Assembly (NCBI GenBank): GCA_964020155.1
Contig: OZ026565.1
Coordinates: forward strand, 3,413,553-3,477,552
DNA: 64,000 bases
Reading direction: 5' to 3'
DNA from: Chondrilla cf. caribensis
Taxonomy: Eukaryota > Porifera > Demospongiae > Chondrillida > Chondrillidae
Shown: positions 31,096 through 43,076 of the stretch, piece by piece
Position numbering within the stretch: the first letter of the stretch is position 1
Layout: each line of letters opens with the position of its first letter
Program-made: the position numbers and the translations under genes
The notes under the pieces: model-generated
Told to the model about the DNA's origin: nothing
The model's database searches: none
The model's input: the letters and a program-made list of their open reading frames with translations, nothing else

Positions 31096-32497
31096 ATACA
31101 TTATTATACACATAATATGTCACATGTTAATGCACATAATTTTATGCAATGGACAGAGTCAATACGTCATGTATTTTCATAAACACCCATGCATATAAGT
31201 AGACTCATAAAGCATGCAGCCCATGTACAAACATAATAGATAATAGGTATACATAAGCAGTGTTAATTTTAATAAGAAAATCCATTAATTGAATATATTC
31301 ATTTATTCATGATTATTTGAAGATGAATCTGACAATCCACACACCAAACTATAGGACCAGTTTATGTACTTTGCTATTAATAGTTAATATGTACATTGCA
31401 TGACAGCCGTAGACAGGTAAAAACTAATGTATTATGACATACATAAAATAATTATATATTACATTTAGCTTGCAGCTGTAAAAATATGTTGTGTCAGGCT
31501 GTGAGCAATCTCAAATTGTGTACGTGTTTTGTTTGTCTTCACTACTCAAATGATTGATGAGTTGGATTCGCTGTAGTAATTTCTTGAGTGTTAAGAGGTA
31601 AGAGCCATGGAAGTCGGAAGATATGGTTCACTTGTTCTTGTTTTGCATAACGAATGTTAATCAGTACAATGGAATTATTAGTCTTATTCTTAGCCTATTG
31701 ACATGGACCATAGGCAAGAATGTAGTACTCACATAATCGTGCACAGAAATACATACACAGGTGTGAATTAATGTACGCACATGTACACACAGACATATTC
31801 GATCATACACACACAAAGCTACACACCTTACACATGCATGTCAGTATATATGAATTTATTTGAATATGTAATGACTCGTAGTTGTCAACTTTACCGAATC
31901 ATTCCGGAGATTCACGGTATTCTTCAGTGGTAACGTGCCCCGCACGAATTGGTGATTTCTCGAATTGACCATTACTGAAACCGCAGGGTATAGAATCCGA
32001 TTGTCTTTATTCCAATCGTCTTCAGAAGTTCCATCATAATTGACGAGCTGTCGCTTCTAGTTAATCTAGTTGTTTTATTGCCATTCGTCACTTTCTGGTA
32101 GAATGAAGTCCAGCCTGTTCGATTTTCGCTCGGCAGTGTTCAGCATCCTAATGAACAATTTTAAGTTTTGGAAAGATTTTCGTAGGTTCTTCGTCGTCAA
32201 TTTTTCAACCCAACAAAAGGTAAAAGGTCGCGATCACTTTCGGATGGAGCATTCTATTGGAGTTAATTCCTCAAAAACCGCCTCTTCGATTCGTCAGTGC
32301 GTTTGACAGCCATTTGCAACATGACGTCATAATCTGGCTGCTCAATGACATGTTCATCGCACTATCGAGCGACTGCGATCACAATTGCAATAGTAAACTC
32401 GGAAGCACTGGTTAGCACTAAATACAGTATAATATGTTTGACAAGGTTCTAGACTACTTCAGCAGCTATTTATCAAGCACAATCAAATTATACTAGA

Positions 32498-32576
<79 letters not shown>

Positions 32577-33379
32577 AGCCATTTTAACAACAGCACGTAG
32601 GTATACATTTTTTTCAGTGCAAGTGCAGGCAGTGCTGCAAATTATTATAGACAATGTTCCGAGGCACGTAGATATAGATATGTAAGTGTCCCTGAAGGTA
32701 ACTTTCAAGGGTTGTCAATAGTGTTGTTTTAGTTAGCAAAACCTTTTTAGTAATAGTTATTTTAATGACTACAGAAATTAGAAATTTAGTTATAGTATGT
32801 AGCTAATTTGTAGATTTTAGTTATATATAGTTACAGTTTTTGCCTTAAAATGCAACTAATCTATTGTTACAGTAATCATGTGTACTTTACATGTACACTC
32901 TACCATCATCATATGTGACCGTCTATGGGAAAAGGGGTAACTTCGCGTTTTTGGTCGATTATTCGATTTACGTATCAAATTGAAGCGTATTCCGTGAGGA
33001 ATCAATGATAGGCGGCTTCCCCTTGTATTATGCACGAGTAGCGAGTTATTGCGTCATGTTTACTAGTTGCGCGCATGAGTGGTACTCAAGAAATTGACGA
33101 TTTTGTGCTAACTTTTGGAATTTGTACCAAACTCCGTACACATGTGATGATATCATAATTGACATGACGTCACTATCATTTAGGTGGCACCCACGTAGAA
33201 AAGGAGTATACTGAAAGTAAAACAGAATAATTATGAATAATATAGAATAAAATAAGTAGAAATTCAGATGGGGTCTGCAAATATACAAGCAAAAACACAT
33301 GACATTGAGATTGATAAATGAATGGATATTAAATAAATAAAAAATACAGATATAAAAATCACTTTAAAATTGACACTTG
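31096..33379. other. B-C spacer, noncoding
   Basis: Diverged copy of the other spacers, with the same conserved blocks at about 31545-31670 and 31860-32400. About 32915-33180 is unique to this spacer and replaces the 1-kb segment that carries gtgggcagtggtg elsewhere. No gene supported. Confidence 0.6.
32503..32572. repeat. (AT)n microsatellite
   Basis: About 70 bp of pure AT. The corresponding sites at 44470 and 58190 have only short atatatat runs. Confidence 0.97.
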
Positions 33380-33692
33380 TGTATGCACATGTAATGAACA
33401 GAAATATGAAAGCACATAGACTCTTAATAAGAGAAAAATGTTTACAAAGAATTGAGAAATTTTTGAAATCAGTGGCTTCTCAAACATGCACTGGTAACGA
33501 CCTCCAAACGGAACTGGAAGAGTAAGAGTCAGTAACATGGGTGATGTGGCAACGATTCGATAGATCTAGATATAGCTAAAACCAGGAGACAGCACAAGCA
33601 GAGAGGCCAAGATTGGATAGTTTAGATAACAGAAGTTCATGGTTGACAGTGTCGAAAGCCTTGGTGATGTCAAGGAAGATGACTCCTACACT
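33380..33692 (-). mobile_element. Reverse-transcriptase relic (B-C spacer)
   Basis: Paralog of 14805-15145, and the best preserved at the catalytic motif: VGVIFLDITKAFDTVNH, followed by ELLLSKLSNLGLSACAVSWF. The Asp lost in the A-B copy is present. It is truncated at both ends. Confidence 0.7.
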
Positions 33693-34365
33693 GGCCAATT
33701 AATCGAGTTGCCCATTACTAGGAGACCACATATGCGGGGTTCTACTGTAATTATTGCTGGTGACCACAGGGCACATATATAATATTATTATTTCATCCCA
33801 TTGTTGTCTACATGCAAGTATTTAATAATATGTGTAAATATGTATCATCTCTGATAGGGAAGTCATAGTGATAATGGTAAAATTAATGGTGAATTGAATT
33901 CATTTAATATGATTAATAATTCATAATAATGGTATTTTTGCTGGTCACCATGAGATGTGTACACATACTACACTAACATAAGAAATGTAATGGAGATACA
34001 GTCTATATAACATGGCTTGTTGTCCTCTGAATATTATAATGATTATAATATATAATAACCTGTACATAGTCTGAGATGAGTGTATATAGAGATTTCTATA
34101 TTATTATTATAGATTTTAGAATTAATACATCCTTGTTTATAGGACTATGCATGATTCAGTTAATCACCAATAATTATTATTATGATTATGGATAATAATT
34201 ATAAACCAAATAAAACATTGATTTGTAAAAATATGCCTCTAGTAATAACTGAGGTGGCCTACATGAAGTAATATGGTGTTTTCTCCATTGATACTACTGT
34301 CTGCTGTCTATGTAGCTATAAAAATAATGATTATAATAATGCGATGATAAAAGAATTCTAGATTA
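33693..34365. other. 3' flank of gene C, noncoding
   Basis: Single copy of the sequence that forms the direct repeats around receptor block 2, running straight into the conserved 3' flank of the array genes. There is no receptor here. At about 33925 the run cataataatgg is the uninterrupted form of the site that holds a transposon in front of gene D. Confidence 0.7.
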
Positions 34366-34371
34366 TTTATT
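34366..34371 (-). terminator. Poly(A) signal AATAAA of gene C
   Basis: AATAAA on the minus strand, 45 bp past the stop, in the conserved block. Confidence 0.8.
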
Positions 34372-34415
34372 TTTGTGGCCTACGTTATTTCTGATCCTTG
34401 AATTCCTTGATCCAA

Positions 34416-37400
34416 TCAACATCCCTCCAAGATGCAGTTGATTTTGATGGGCATCTTAGCGAGGTAGTCCATTCCAATGAGGCAGTTCAGTGTCTCAATC
34501 TGGACATGCTGGTTCTCTGGTCCCTCAAACCAGTCCTTCAGAATAACTGTCGGTTTGTTGGGGTCAAAAACCTCACACAGTGGAGTTGATGGAGGTGTGG
34601 TTGGCGGAGGTGTGGTTGGCGGAGGTGTGGTTGGTGGTGGTGTGGTTGGGGGAGGTGTGGTTGGCGGTGGTGTGGTTGGGGGAGGTGTGGTTGGCGGTGG
34701 TGTGGTTGGGGGAGGTGTGGTTGGCGGTGGTGTGGTTGGGGGAGGTGTGGTTGGCGGAGGTGTGGTTGGCGGATGTGTGGTTGGCGGAGGTGTAGTAGTT
34801 GGTACATCAGTAAATGGTTCAGCTGAGGGGGGTGCAGACGTGCCTCTAGATCCACCTCTAGTCCTACCTCTAGTCCTACCTCTAGTCCCACCTCTAGTCC
34901 TACCTCTAGATCTACCTCTAGATCTATTCCTAGGCCTATTCCTAGGCTTATTTTTCGGTTTCTTCACAAGCATTTCCCAGAAGTTAATTTGATGAGAAGC
35001 ATCTTCTTCATCCAAGGTCCCCAGTCTTGTGATATCTTTCAGGTTGTTCTCCTGCTTTTTATATTTTTCCCGCTTACTCAAGTGTGAGTCAATGGATGTC
35101 TTCCAAGCCATTCCAGCATAATGCTTCCTCTTGGCTGTGCAGTCAGTATTGTTGAAAGAGTAGAGATCGACACTATCTGGAGGAGGTTTTCCGTTGCACG
35201 CGTTGAAGGGTTCTGTGCCCTCATTGGCAAAGAAAATCACAGAAACTATGCGAATGATGAGATTGTTGTCCTTTTTATCGAATCGTATGTTTTGTGCATC
35301 ATATGGAAGTATGATTGTGTCGGTTGCACTATCATTTGCATTGTTGTCAATCATCTTCGTTCCTCTGGCATTAGTCAAATCGTACGTGTCCTTCCCTTCT
35401 CCTCCTATGAGCACATCGTATCCTCCATTAGCTATGAGTATGTCATCTCCATTCATTCCTGAAACAGTGTTATCTGCAAATCCAGCTGTGATCAAGGTAT
35501 CATCATAAGGTGTCCCATACACATTCTCTATTGATTCGATGTGATCTACTCCAAAACTGTGGTAGACATCACTATTGACTAGATCGACTACAATACCAAT
35601 TAATTCAGTGGGATGTCCAAGGAAAACAGCTGTATCCACCCCAGGTCCTCCCACCATGTCATTGTGACCTAGTCCCGGCAAGAATGTATCATCTCCTGGT
35701 CCACCATCCATCATATCGGTGTCAATTCCACCAACAAGTATATCGTGCCCATCTCCACCCTCAAGGGTATTATTTCCATCTCCTCCTCTGAGAACATCGT
35801 TTCCTGGTCCACCAGAGATGTAGTCGTCCCACACACCACCTTGTAAGGTATTGTTTCTGGAGTTCCCAATGATGTGGTTGCTGAAGTTGTCTGCTCCATA
35901 ATTTGTGACAACTTTGGCAAACCTCTCGTGGCTTAGATCCACATACTGTCCTGTTTTGTCGTTAGCCTTGTCAATGCCTACAATAACTGGTTGGTAATCA
36001 TTATATTCCGGTAGAACACATGTAAATCCATCAGATGTTTGTATTTGCATGTGTTGTGTTTTGTCCTTGTACTTGATGTAGTCTGTCAGCTCAATTTTAT
36101 CATGTTCACCTTTTTCTGTCAAAGTTGACATTATAATATACAATTCTTCCTCATCCCAATCCCCTATGTCTTTGGCAACCTTAAATCCATCAAATGGATA
36201 TTGGAGGATTAAAGTGTCCGTAACACCATCTTCAGCTTCGTTATAAAGGTAGTAGGTATCTCCATTCCTAAAGTGGTAAACGTATGAATCACTTCCGTCA
36301 TTACCTTTAAGACTTTCACTTGAACCTTTTCGCATATCCAAATAATTATCAAGGTCATTTCCTGCCACTCCATGCATCGCCTCATCATTAATTGGACCGA
36401 TTGCTTTTAGTACAGTTTCCCACTCTGTAAAATACAGAGGAATGAATATATATCCTTCAACTGCAGAAGCATCAATTATGAGGGGTGTCTTTTCTGTAAA
36501 AGGTTTCTCTGTTGGCAGTTGGAAAGTAACTCCGTTCAGTGTTCTAATTTGTAAGTGTTGATATCTTGGTCCCAGTTGCCAATCGAGTAGAATTACTATA
36601 ACATCGTCATGTGGATTCTTTGATTCAATCCTGAGGTCATTATCACGCGGCACAACTCTAACATCATCATAGGCAGCCGGAAATAGAAGGAGATCTGTTT
36701 CTTCGTCATAAGCATAGTTGTATATATGGGTAACTGAGTCTCCCTCATGCACAACATAACCATCCAGACCCTCTCCACCAGTTAAGTGATCGTCCCCTTT
36801 ACCTCCCATAAGGAGATTCTTGTATTTGTGTCCAATAATTATATCATCCCAATCACTTCCGATAACGCCGATCACAGGTTCATTTCTATATGCATCAATC
36901 TTTGACAGGTCAACATATTTTATGTCATCTGGACCAATTGACACCAGGAACGGATGGAGAATGGGTTTGCCACTATCATCCTCCTCAATCTTGTAACCGT
37001 AGGAATCATTTGCAAACAACTTGACATGACGATATGCTTCGCTTTGAAACCAGTTGTCAAGGGTAATTCTTGGTTGATTATCGTAATCAATTACTAGGTT
37101 CATTCCAGATTTATGCAGTGAGAGAGAAGTATGTGGAATTCCCAAAAAAATGACGTCCATTTCTTCATCTTCAGCATGGTTGTCAATATTGATGGAGAAA
37201 GTGGTATCTGAGGTGTGAACTGTGAGGTTGTATCTGTCTGCCCCATTTCCACCCTTGAAGAATTCTTCTCTCCCACCCTCACTCACAATGGTATTCTCAC
37301 AATCGTTTCCCACGATATAATCATCACCATCTGTACCTTCTATGTACTCCACGTGTGTATAGTTGGGCTGCGTTGCATCCACATGACTGAATCCTATGAG

Positions 37401-40400
37401 GCCATATGGTATGGTCAGTATGGATCCGTCCTTTTGTGCGGAAACTGTGAATATGACCCCATCTGATGTTTTGAAGTGCATGTGTTGATAAGCTTCACTC
37501 AAAAACCAATTGTCAATTATCACACTCAAGGGAATTTCAGGATCTATTGAAGTTACATTCAAATGCCAACCAACCCTGTGAATATAAAGACTCTCATAGG
37601 TTCTGTTGATGGCCAAGTAGTCATCGACTTTGTCCATAGCAAAGTTGTTGATAGTAGTGTGTGTGGAGTGGTAACTGATGAAGTAGGAATCCGATCCCTC
37701 TCCACCTCTAACTAAGTTGTGTTCAATGACGTAGTGATAATCTTCAAGGGTGTAATCCAAATCTGCCTCAGGTGGGAGCTCTTGAATAGCAATGAATGTG
37801 TTGTCATTCTTGTTCCCGATGTACTTTCCATGAATGGTCTCTCGATCAGGGTCCAATCCACCTATGATGCTTTTCTTATCCACTGGAATGAACCAGAGGA
37901 CCTTGACTTTTTCTTCAGTGAACTTCACATTATTGGTCTCTCCCACTCCCATCACTATGTCTGTGACATCTTCGTCAAAGTGGAGCTTTTCATGATGATG
38001 GACTTCGTTTCCTTCAATGTCTGTCATCATCATGGTCAAATCCGCAGTGTTGTCATCATGTAGCTCAAAGGTGATGTCACCTCCATCCCATGATACTTGA
38101 CCTCCAGCAAAGTTTATCGTTACTGAATCAGGACCTGCTGCTATATCATAATAGTTGCGGTAGTCGGATAAATCTCTCAACAATTCCTGGTCTTCCTCAT
38201 ACTGCTCATCTAACTTTTTTGATTTGTGCGCAGCTGTGAAGATGCCACCAGTGGCAAAATCCAGCATATCCACAATGGCATTTTTAACTCCTCTGAAGAA
38301 TGCAGCAACTTTATCTCCAACACTAGCATCTGGTGGGAGAGCATCAAATTCATCTTTGATGTCTTTATAATAAACATCGATGCTCATTCTGTCTGCCATT
38401 AGAATAAGTGAGAGTGGCTCAAACTCAGGACCCAAGAAGTCAATAATCCCTATTGCGGTATCCAACACAGCATCCACATATCCTATGGGAGTACCCTGAC
38501 GAACATCTTGTACCACATTATATATTGTGAATATGGTACCCACCCATGGTACACCTTTGAGGAATTTCACTGCTTTGCCCATGGAACTTAGCTCCTCAAT
38601 AGCTTCACCTGCAAGCACTTCAGCGCCTCTGTCTCCTACTTCTTCTTCTGCTATTTCGTTAACCTCATAGACATCATTCTTATATCGTTTGGACCATGCT
38701 TTTGAGACACCTCTGACAATAGCTTTATCGAGGCTCAGTGCTTGGCTTATTCCATGTGCAGTTTGCAGTATCCCCATAACCCCCTCAAATGTCTTGTGTT
38801 GCTCAAAACTATCTACCACTCCCTGTATTCCAAGTACTGTTCCATAAAATGCCTCAATGTTACCAACCACACCACCGGCAGTTACTCCTTGTTTCTTCAT
38901 CTCACGAAATATTCCATCTGAGGAGAGTTTGGATTCATCAATCTCTGCTTCCATCTCTTCTCGATTTGAAGGTTCATCTGGATCATATGCTGTGAACACC
39001 ACTTTTGAACTGCCTTTCTCGTATGTTACAGATTCTTTGTCTATTTTGAATCCTTTTCCATGCTCAAGTAAAACCTTTTCCATCTGTTCAGCGAGGTACA
39101 CCTGATCTCTACCAATGGCTTGAGATGTTCTTGATGACAAGCTACGGTCTAGATTTTGCGAAAACACATGGAATTCATTTTGTGCAGTTGCTTTTTCTGG
39201 AGAGGTTACTTCTCTCCCATCCCATGGAGCATTTCTGAGTGGACCATGAGCAACTTTGCCAAATTCAGGAGGAGTGAAAATGATACAGCCAGATCCTAGG
39301 TCTGGGTCTATACCCACAGAACGTCTCATGCAATTTTTCACTTCATTAATAACACGCTCTCTGTTTGGTGCACTCCCAGTATCAATGTCAGTGCTGTCTG
39401 GCCTTGTCTTGATGTAGTTCCCAACTAGTTGCATTCCCTGTCTAGCATTGCCAACCTCCAGTCCTGATAACCACTGACCTACCATTCGGGAAAAGTGCAG
39501 TTGCAAAACATCCATCTGGGGTAACTCGTTGAAATATTTGCTTCCCCAAAGCTCATCCCTGTGTCCGGTGTACTTGATGGGTGCTATGTGTCCTTGAACC
39601 ATAGGGTGACCATGGAAGAATTCAACATGAGTCAGGGAATCGTGGTTGTACAAATCCATGGCAAGTCTACTAGTCGTCCAAGATCGATAGTCGCGAATAG
39701 ATTCAGATACAAACAGAGATACCCCTGCAATGGCATTGTAGGCACTTTTGTCATTCACTCTTATGCTATCGTTTTTTCCCAACATCCACATCTGTGATTC
39801 TGGGAAGAAGTAGCTGTCTGTTTTGGGCATGATGGTTGGATAATCTGTCTTTTCCAGGGATGGAAATTTCACGTCTGTGTTTTTATTGTCATCTGGATGA
39901 TTTGGATTTTCGGCATGAATAATGCCGAAAATCCTGACAGCAAAAGCATCCATGTCAGTTCCACCTTTGGCTGATTCATACTTCATACTCAAAACCCACT
40001 GACCATATCTGTAGTAGACATATTTGTCTTCAAATTCATTGCCATCCTCATCCTTGTTGATGTATAACCCATTGTCACTGTGAGGGTACTGAAATCCTCT
40101 TTCTCCGAAGAGTTTTATATCTTTAGCGATGTCTTCTTTGGCAGTATACTCTCTTACTTGCATGTCCACGATTAAGTCATCTGCATACCTGCGAACTAGT
40201 TTTCGTGGAGAAATTGCTTCTAGCCAGTAGTCTGGAACTGAAACCTCATCAAATACTGTTTTTGTCACTTTACTCAAAATTTCAAACAGATCTTGGGAAT
40301 CAAAGTAAAACACCTCATCTACTCCTCCTTCAGTTCTAGTGACAGTCATAAGCAAGTGGTCTAAAGTGGAAGCAAAGGACAAGAGGCTTTCCTCCTCCAA

Positions 40401-41162
40401 GCTCTCCGCATCCTCTTCCATTACTTCGTATAATTCATCACTTGTTATTGGCTTCACTGTATAGTCCATAGGATTATATGAAATCACTTCTTTTAAAAGC
40501 AATGCTTTGTCCACTGTCCAATCTATGCCTGAATCAGGGGTAATTTCACCAACCAGTTCCAAGCCAGTAGAGTCAATCCCCACAACTCCAATCCGAATGT
40601 CTGCCACTGCATCCACAAAACTATCCTTAAGATATACAAGTATCTCCAACCCAAAGAAATAGTCCACAAATTTCATTCCGTCCTCTCTCATCTCACCGAT
40701 GCTGCACCCAACCAGACTTATGCGTGAGATCTTTCCTGCCTCCTTAACACCTGGAAGTCCTGCTAATGCATTTGCTATCTCTTCACTGACCAGTCCACCT
40801 AGCTGATCTTGATTATGCCCATGGTAATCACTGTATCCAATAACTTGAACTCTGGAACGACTATCGGGTAGTTGTGGTATGTCTTTCCCATTGTCTATCT
40901 CATAGAGTTGGGTGTCAGTGTTATATTTTGCCAGTTTGAATATCTTAGCACTTGCATCGAATATGACCACATCTGAGAATTCGGGATGCTGTTTGTACAG
41001 AAAATTGGCCAGAGAGGAGAGAGATTCATTGACCTCGGGCAGTGCTAGTATCTGTCTCTGATAGCGTATGGTAGCAGTCATGTCGAATGTTACATCTCCT
41101 TGGACCAATGGACCAGTCCTCCAGAACAGAGGCAAGAGTGCCATCAGTAGCAACGTTAACAT
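34416..41162 (-). CDS. Giant secreted RTX/C80-type toxin-like protein, copy C (2248 aa)
   Basis: Full-length frame with His114 and Cys153 of the C80-like region; the motif here reads DYHGHN. Two changes set it apart. A 39-bp in-frame deletion at about 37722 removes 13 residues, including the first RTX-type GMGGDDIFYLG segment. The furin-like site is KRKH, not KRKR, so cleavage there may be lost. The N-terminal half is B-like while modules three and four are A/D-like. The hydrophobic region has its own variants (ADRMSIDVYYKDIKDEFD). The PPPTT tail is the longest, with about 14 units. No receptor gene accompanies it. It could still be functional, or be drifting toward a variant without C-terminal processing. 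Confidence 0.9.
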   Translation of the reverse strand: MLTLLLMALLPLFWRTGPLVQGDVTFDMTATIRYQRQILALPEVNESLSSLANFLYKQHPEFSDVVIFDASAKIFKLAKYNTDTQLYEIDNGKDIPQLPDSRSRVQVIGYSDYHGHNQDQLGGLVSEEIANALAGLPGVKEAGKISRISLVGCSIGEMREDGMKFVDYFFGLEILVYLKDSFVDAVADIRIGVVGIDSTGLELVGEITPDSGIDWTVDKALLLKEVISYNPMDYTVKPITSDELYEVMEEDAESLEEESLLSFASTLDHLLMTVTRTEGGVDEVFYFDSQDLFEILSKVTKTVFDEVSVPDYWLEAISPRKLVRRYADDLIVDMQVREYTAKEDIAKDIKLFGERGFQYPHSDNGLYINKDEDGNEFEDKYVYYRYGQWVLSMKYESAKGGTDMDAFAVRIFGIIHAENPNHPDDNKNTDVKFPSLEKTDYPTIMPKTDSYFFPESQMWMLGKNDSIRVNDKSAYNAIAGVSLFVSESIRDYRSWTTSRLAMDLYNHDSLTHVEFFHGHPMVQGHIAPIKYTGHRDELWGSKYFNELPQMDVLQLHFSRMVGQWLSGLEVGNARQGMQLVGNYIKTRPDSTDIDTGSAPNRERVINEVKNCMRRSVGIDPDLGSGCIIFTPPEFGKVAHGPLRNAPWDGREVTSPEKATAQNEFHVFSQNLDRSLSSRTSQAIGRDQVYLAEQMEKVLLEHGKGFKIDKESVTYEKGSSKVVFTAYDPDEPSNREEMEAEIDESKLSSDGIFREMKKQGVTAGGVVGNIEAFYGTVLGIQGVVDSFEQHKTFEGVMGILQTAHGISQALSLDKAIVRGVSKAWSKRYKNDVYEVNEIAEEEVGDRGAEVLAGEAIEELSSMGKAVKFLKGVPWVGTIFTIYNVVQDVRQGTPIGYVDAVLDTAIGIIDFLGPEFEPLSLILMADRMSIDVYYKDIKDEFDALPPDASVGDKVAAFFRGVKNAIVDMLDFATGGIFTAAHKSKKLDEQYEEDQELLRDLSDYRNYYDIAAGPDSVTINFAGGQVSWDGGDITFELHDDNTADLTMMMTDIEGNEVHHHEKLHFDEDVTDIVMGVGETNNVKFTEEKVKVLWFIPVDKKSIIGGLDPDRETIHGKYIGNKNDNTFIAIQELPPEADLDYTLEDYHYVIEHNLVRGGEGSDSYFISYHSTHTTINNFAMDKVDDYLAINRTYESLYIHRVGWHLNVTSIDPEIPLSVIIDNWFLSEAYQHMHFKTSDGVIFTVSAQKDGSILTIPYGLIGFSHVDATQPNYTHVEYIEGTDGDDYIVGNDCENTIVSEGGREEFFKGGNGADRYNLTVHTSDTTFSINIDNHAEDEEMDVIFLGIPHTSLSLHKSGMNLVIDYDNQPRITLDNWFQSEAYRHVKLFANDSYGYKIEEDDSGKPILHPFLVSIGPDDIKYVDLSKIDAYRNEPVIGVIGSDWDDIIIGHKYKNLLMGGKGDDHLTGGEGLDGYVVHEGDSVTHIYNYAYDEETDLLLFPAAYDDVRVVPRDNDLRIESKNPHDDVIVILLDWQLGPRYQHLQIRTLNGVTFQLPTEKPFTEKTPLIIDASAVEGYIFIPLYFTEWETVLKAIGPINDEAMHGVAGNDLDNYLDMRKGSSESLKGNDGSDSYVYHFRNGDTYYLYNEAEDGVTDTLILQYPFDGFKVAKDIGDWDEEELYIIMSTLTEKGEHDKIELTDYIKYKDKTQHMQIQTSDGFTCVLPEYNDYQPVIVGIDKANDKTGQYVDLSHERFAKVVTNYGADNFSNHIIGNSRNNTLQGGVWDDYISGGPGNDVLRGGDGNNTLEGGDGHDILVGGIDTDMMDGGPGDDTFLPGLGHNDMVGGPGVDTAVFLGHPTELIGIVVDLVNSDVYHSFGVDHIESIENVYGTPYDDTLITAGFADNTVSGMNGDDILIANGGYDVLIGGEGKDTYDLTNARGTKMIDNNANDSATDTIILPYDAQNIRFDKKDNNLIIRIVSVIFFANEGTEPFNACNGKPPPDSVDLYSFNNTDCTAKRKHYAGMAWKTSIDSHLSKREKYKKQENNLKDITRLGTLDEEDASHQINFWEMLVKKPKNKPRNRPRNRSRGRSRGRTRGGTRGRTRGRTRGGSRGTSAPPSAEPFTDVPTTTPPPTTHPPTTPPPTTPPPTTPPPTTPPPTTPPPTTPPPTTPPPTTPPPTTPPPTTPPPTTPPPTTPPSTPLCEVFDPNKPTVILKDWFEGPENQHVQIETLNCLIGMDYLAKMPIKINCILEGC
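34588..34801 (-). repeat. 15-bp minisatellite encoding PPPTT, about 14 units (gene C)
   Basis: Longest Pro-Thr tail of the five. Units alternate ggtggtgtggttggggg and ggaggtgtggttggcgg, showing expansion by a 30-bp dimer. One unit has ggatgt, giving His instead of Pro. Confidence 0.95.
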
Positions 41163-41197
41163 TGCTGTTTGTGCCCAGCAAGAGGAGTGGATGTCTC

Positions 41198-42556
41198 CTG
41201 AAATACAAATCGAACAATATGAATGTGATAAAATAGACTACAGTAACACACTGTAATTCAACATTTTCCTGCCTACTGGCATGCATCACCAGGACATTCC
41301 TGGACATCTCAATGAAGTTTGCTTTTTGGAGGTGATCTCCAGGGTCAAAAACGGTGGTGTATTCAGAGGTAGGATATCATTGTAGATCAAATCAATGATA
41401 CTGTTATTAGCTAATAACAATAGCTATGGTTTATTAGCAGGCCTGTACTTCCTGTCAACTCATACTATTGGATAACGATGATGATACTATGATGATGTTA
41501 ATTGTATTTGTAATTATTTTTCCTTGAGTGTGGTTTCTGAGGAACTTGCCGTACAGGATGTGCATGATACGGAATCAAATGTCTGAATCAAATCAAATCA
41601 AATTATCATGACAGTATTCACCTTATACCTACACCTTAAGTGTGAAAACCACAGGACCAGGGCTGATGACCTCGGCCTGTGGTTTGTCCGGCCCCATTCA
41701 CCCCAATTTTTTGATATTCCCGTAAAGTAGGTCACGGGCTAATTTCAATGATATTCATTGCAATATTATAATAATATTCGCAGTGATGAATATCATTATG
41801 ATATAGAAATATACCCCAATACCCTTCATTTTAAAGCTTATTTTATTGAATCATTCTTTTCAAAGGTACATCGTGCCCGATTTTTTGTACCGGGCCTTCA
41901 ATTTATTCAGTTTCTCTTTACATTGTGTGGCTAATTTTGTTTATCCAGCCTCTCCAAACTCCCCGGAAATGCGATCAAATATGGCCTGGTCCCTCCTCGA
42001 GCCCTCTAATGACTGAATCTTCTAATCGGACCATATACCGATCAAGCAGAACACTTCCTCGTTAGTCCAAGACATTTTGTGCAGAAAATCGTGCGGTTAC
42101 GAGACGAAGGATAGAAGAGAATTGAATCGGTTTAGCGTTAAAATTCACTTTACTGAAGTTTAGATTGGCAAGTTTAAGGGTGAAACGGTCTCTTTGCAAC
42201 AGCAACCGGCTAATTTTACCAAATCAGCACGAAGCGTTCATGGAATTTTGTGTATCGACGTTCGCTTCTGATCGATAGAAGATGACCGCCATATAAACGT
42301 AAAAATGCGTTTACACGGACGTTTCACAACTGGGCCAACCGCAACTAGGCTGGCCTACCCGGTTTGATGTGCAGGACCAGGGTCAGGTGGGCCAGCCCAG
42401 TTGCGATTGGCCCAGCACCGTTGATGGTCGTCATTTTTAACAGGGCCAAACAGGGCCGATGGCGTCATAACTGGGCTCGCGTAAACGGCGTATAAGTTCT
42501 TCTGACCTGAAAAATACATCAAATACATTGATTTCAAAATCACAAATTTAACTAAC
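41198..42556 (-). other. 5'UTR intron of gene C (1359 bp)
   Basis: Conserved donor and acceptor as in copies A and B. It contains a foldback element near the donor and shares its whole left part with D (for example ggtcacgggctaatttcaatg). Confidence 0.65.
42307..42489. mobile_element. Foldback/MITE-like element in the gene C intron
   Basis: Ends gcgtttacacggacg and ctcgcgtaaacggc are inversely related. A hairpin has arms 42330-42353 and 42392-42415. Same position as in B and D, so inserted before those copies separated. Confidence 0.6.
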
Positions 42557-42711
42557 CAGCAATGTCCTTTTTCTAGTTCAATGTGAGAATTCACCACCTC
42601 TCTTGACCTTGTAACAGACCTCCAATCGAATTTCTCTCTTCTCAGATTGGAATGATATCTACCAGCTGTTTCAGAATCTGAGAGAGAGTGTGGCTGTGTG
42701 TGCCTTTTATA
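42557..42711 (-). promoter_or_regulatory. Core promoter and noncoding first exon of gene C
   Basis: Canonical TATAAAAGG at 42703-42711. The first exon is about 30 bp shorter than in A, B and D, because tgcactggtgctgtttgtaa-type sequence between the two cctct runs is missing. Confidence 0.7.
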
Positions 42712-42995
42712 GCAGTTGGGGTTAATTAGAGCAGGCCTGAACTTCCTGTCAACGCACCATTGTGGATAATGATGATGATACTATGATAATATTAATTGTA
42801 TTCATAATTATTTTCCTTGAGTGCGGTATCTGATTAACTTCCTGTACAGGATGTGCATGATACAGAATCAGTACTGATGCCAGAATAATGTAGTCTCCTC
42901 CTATAATTAAATGGATATTATATTATATTATTCAAGTATTGATTACAGAACTAGCACTATTCAAAGTAATGTAAACGTGGGTCATAAAAATATTG

Positions 42996-42996
<1 letters not shown>

Positions 42997-43069
<73 letters not shown>

Positions 43070-43076
43070 ACACACA
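42997..43076. repeat. (CA)n microsatellite upstream of gene C
   Basis: Nearly pure CA, about 80 bp with one CT interruption, at the conserved microsatellite position. Confidence 0.95.
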
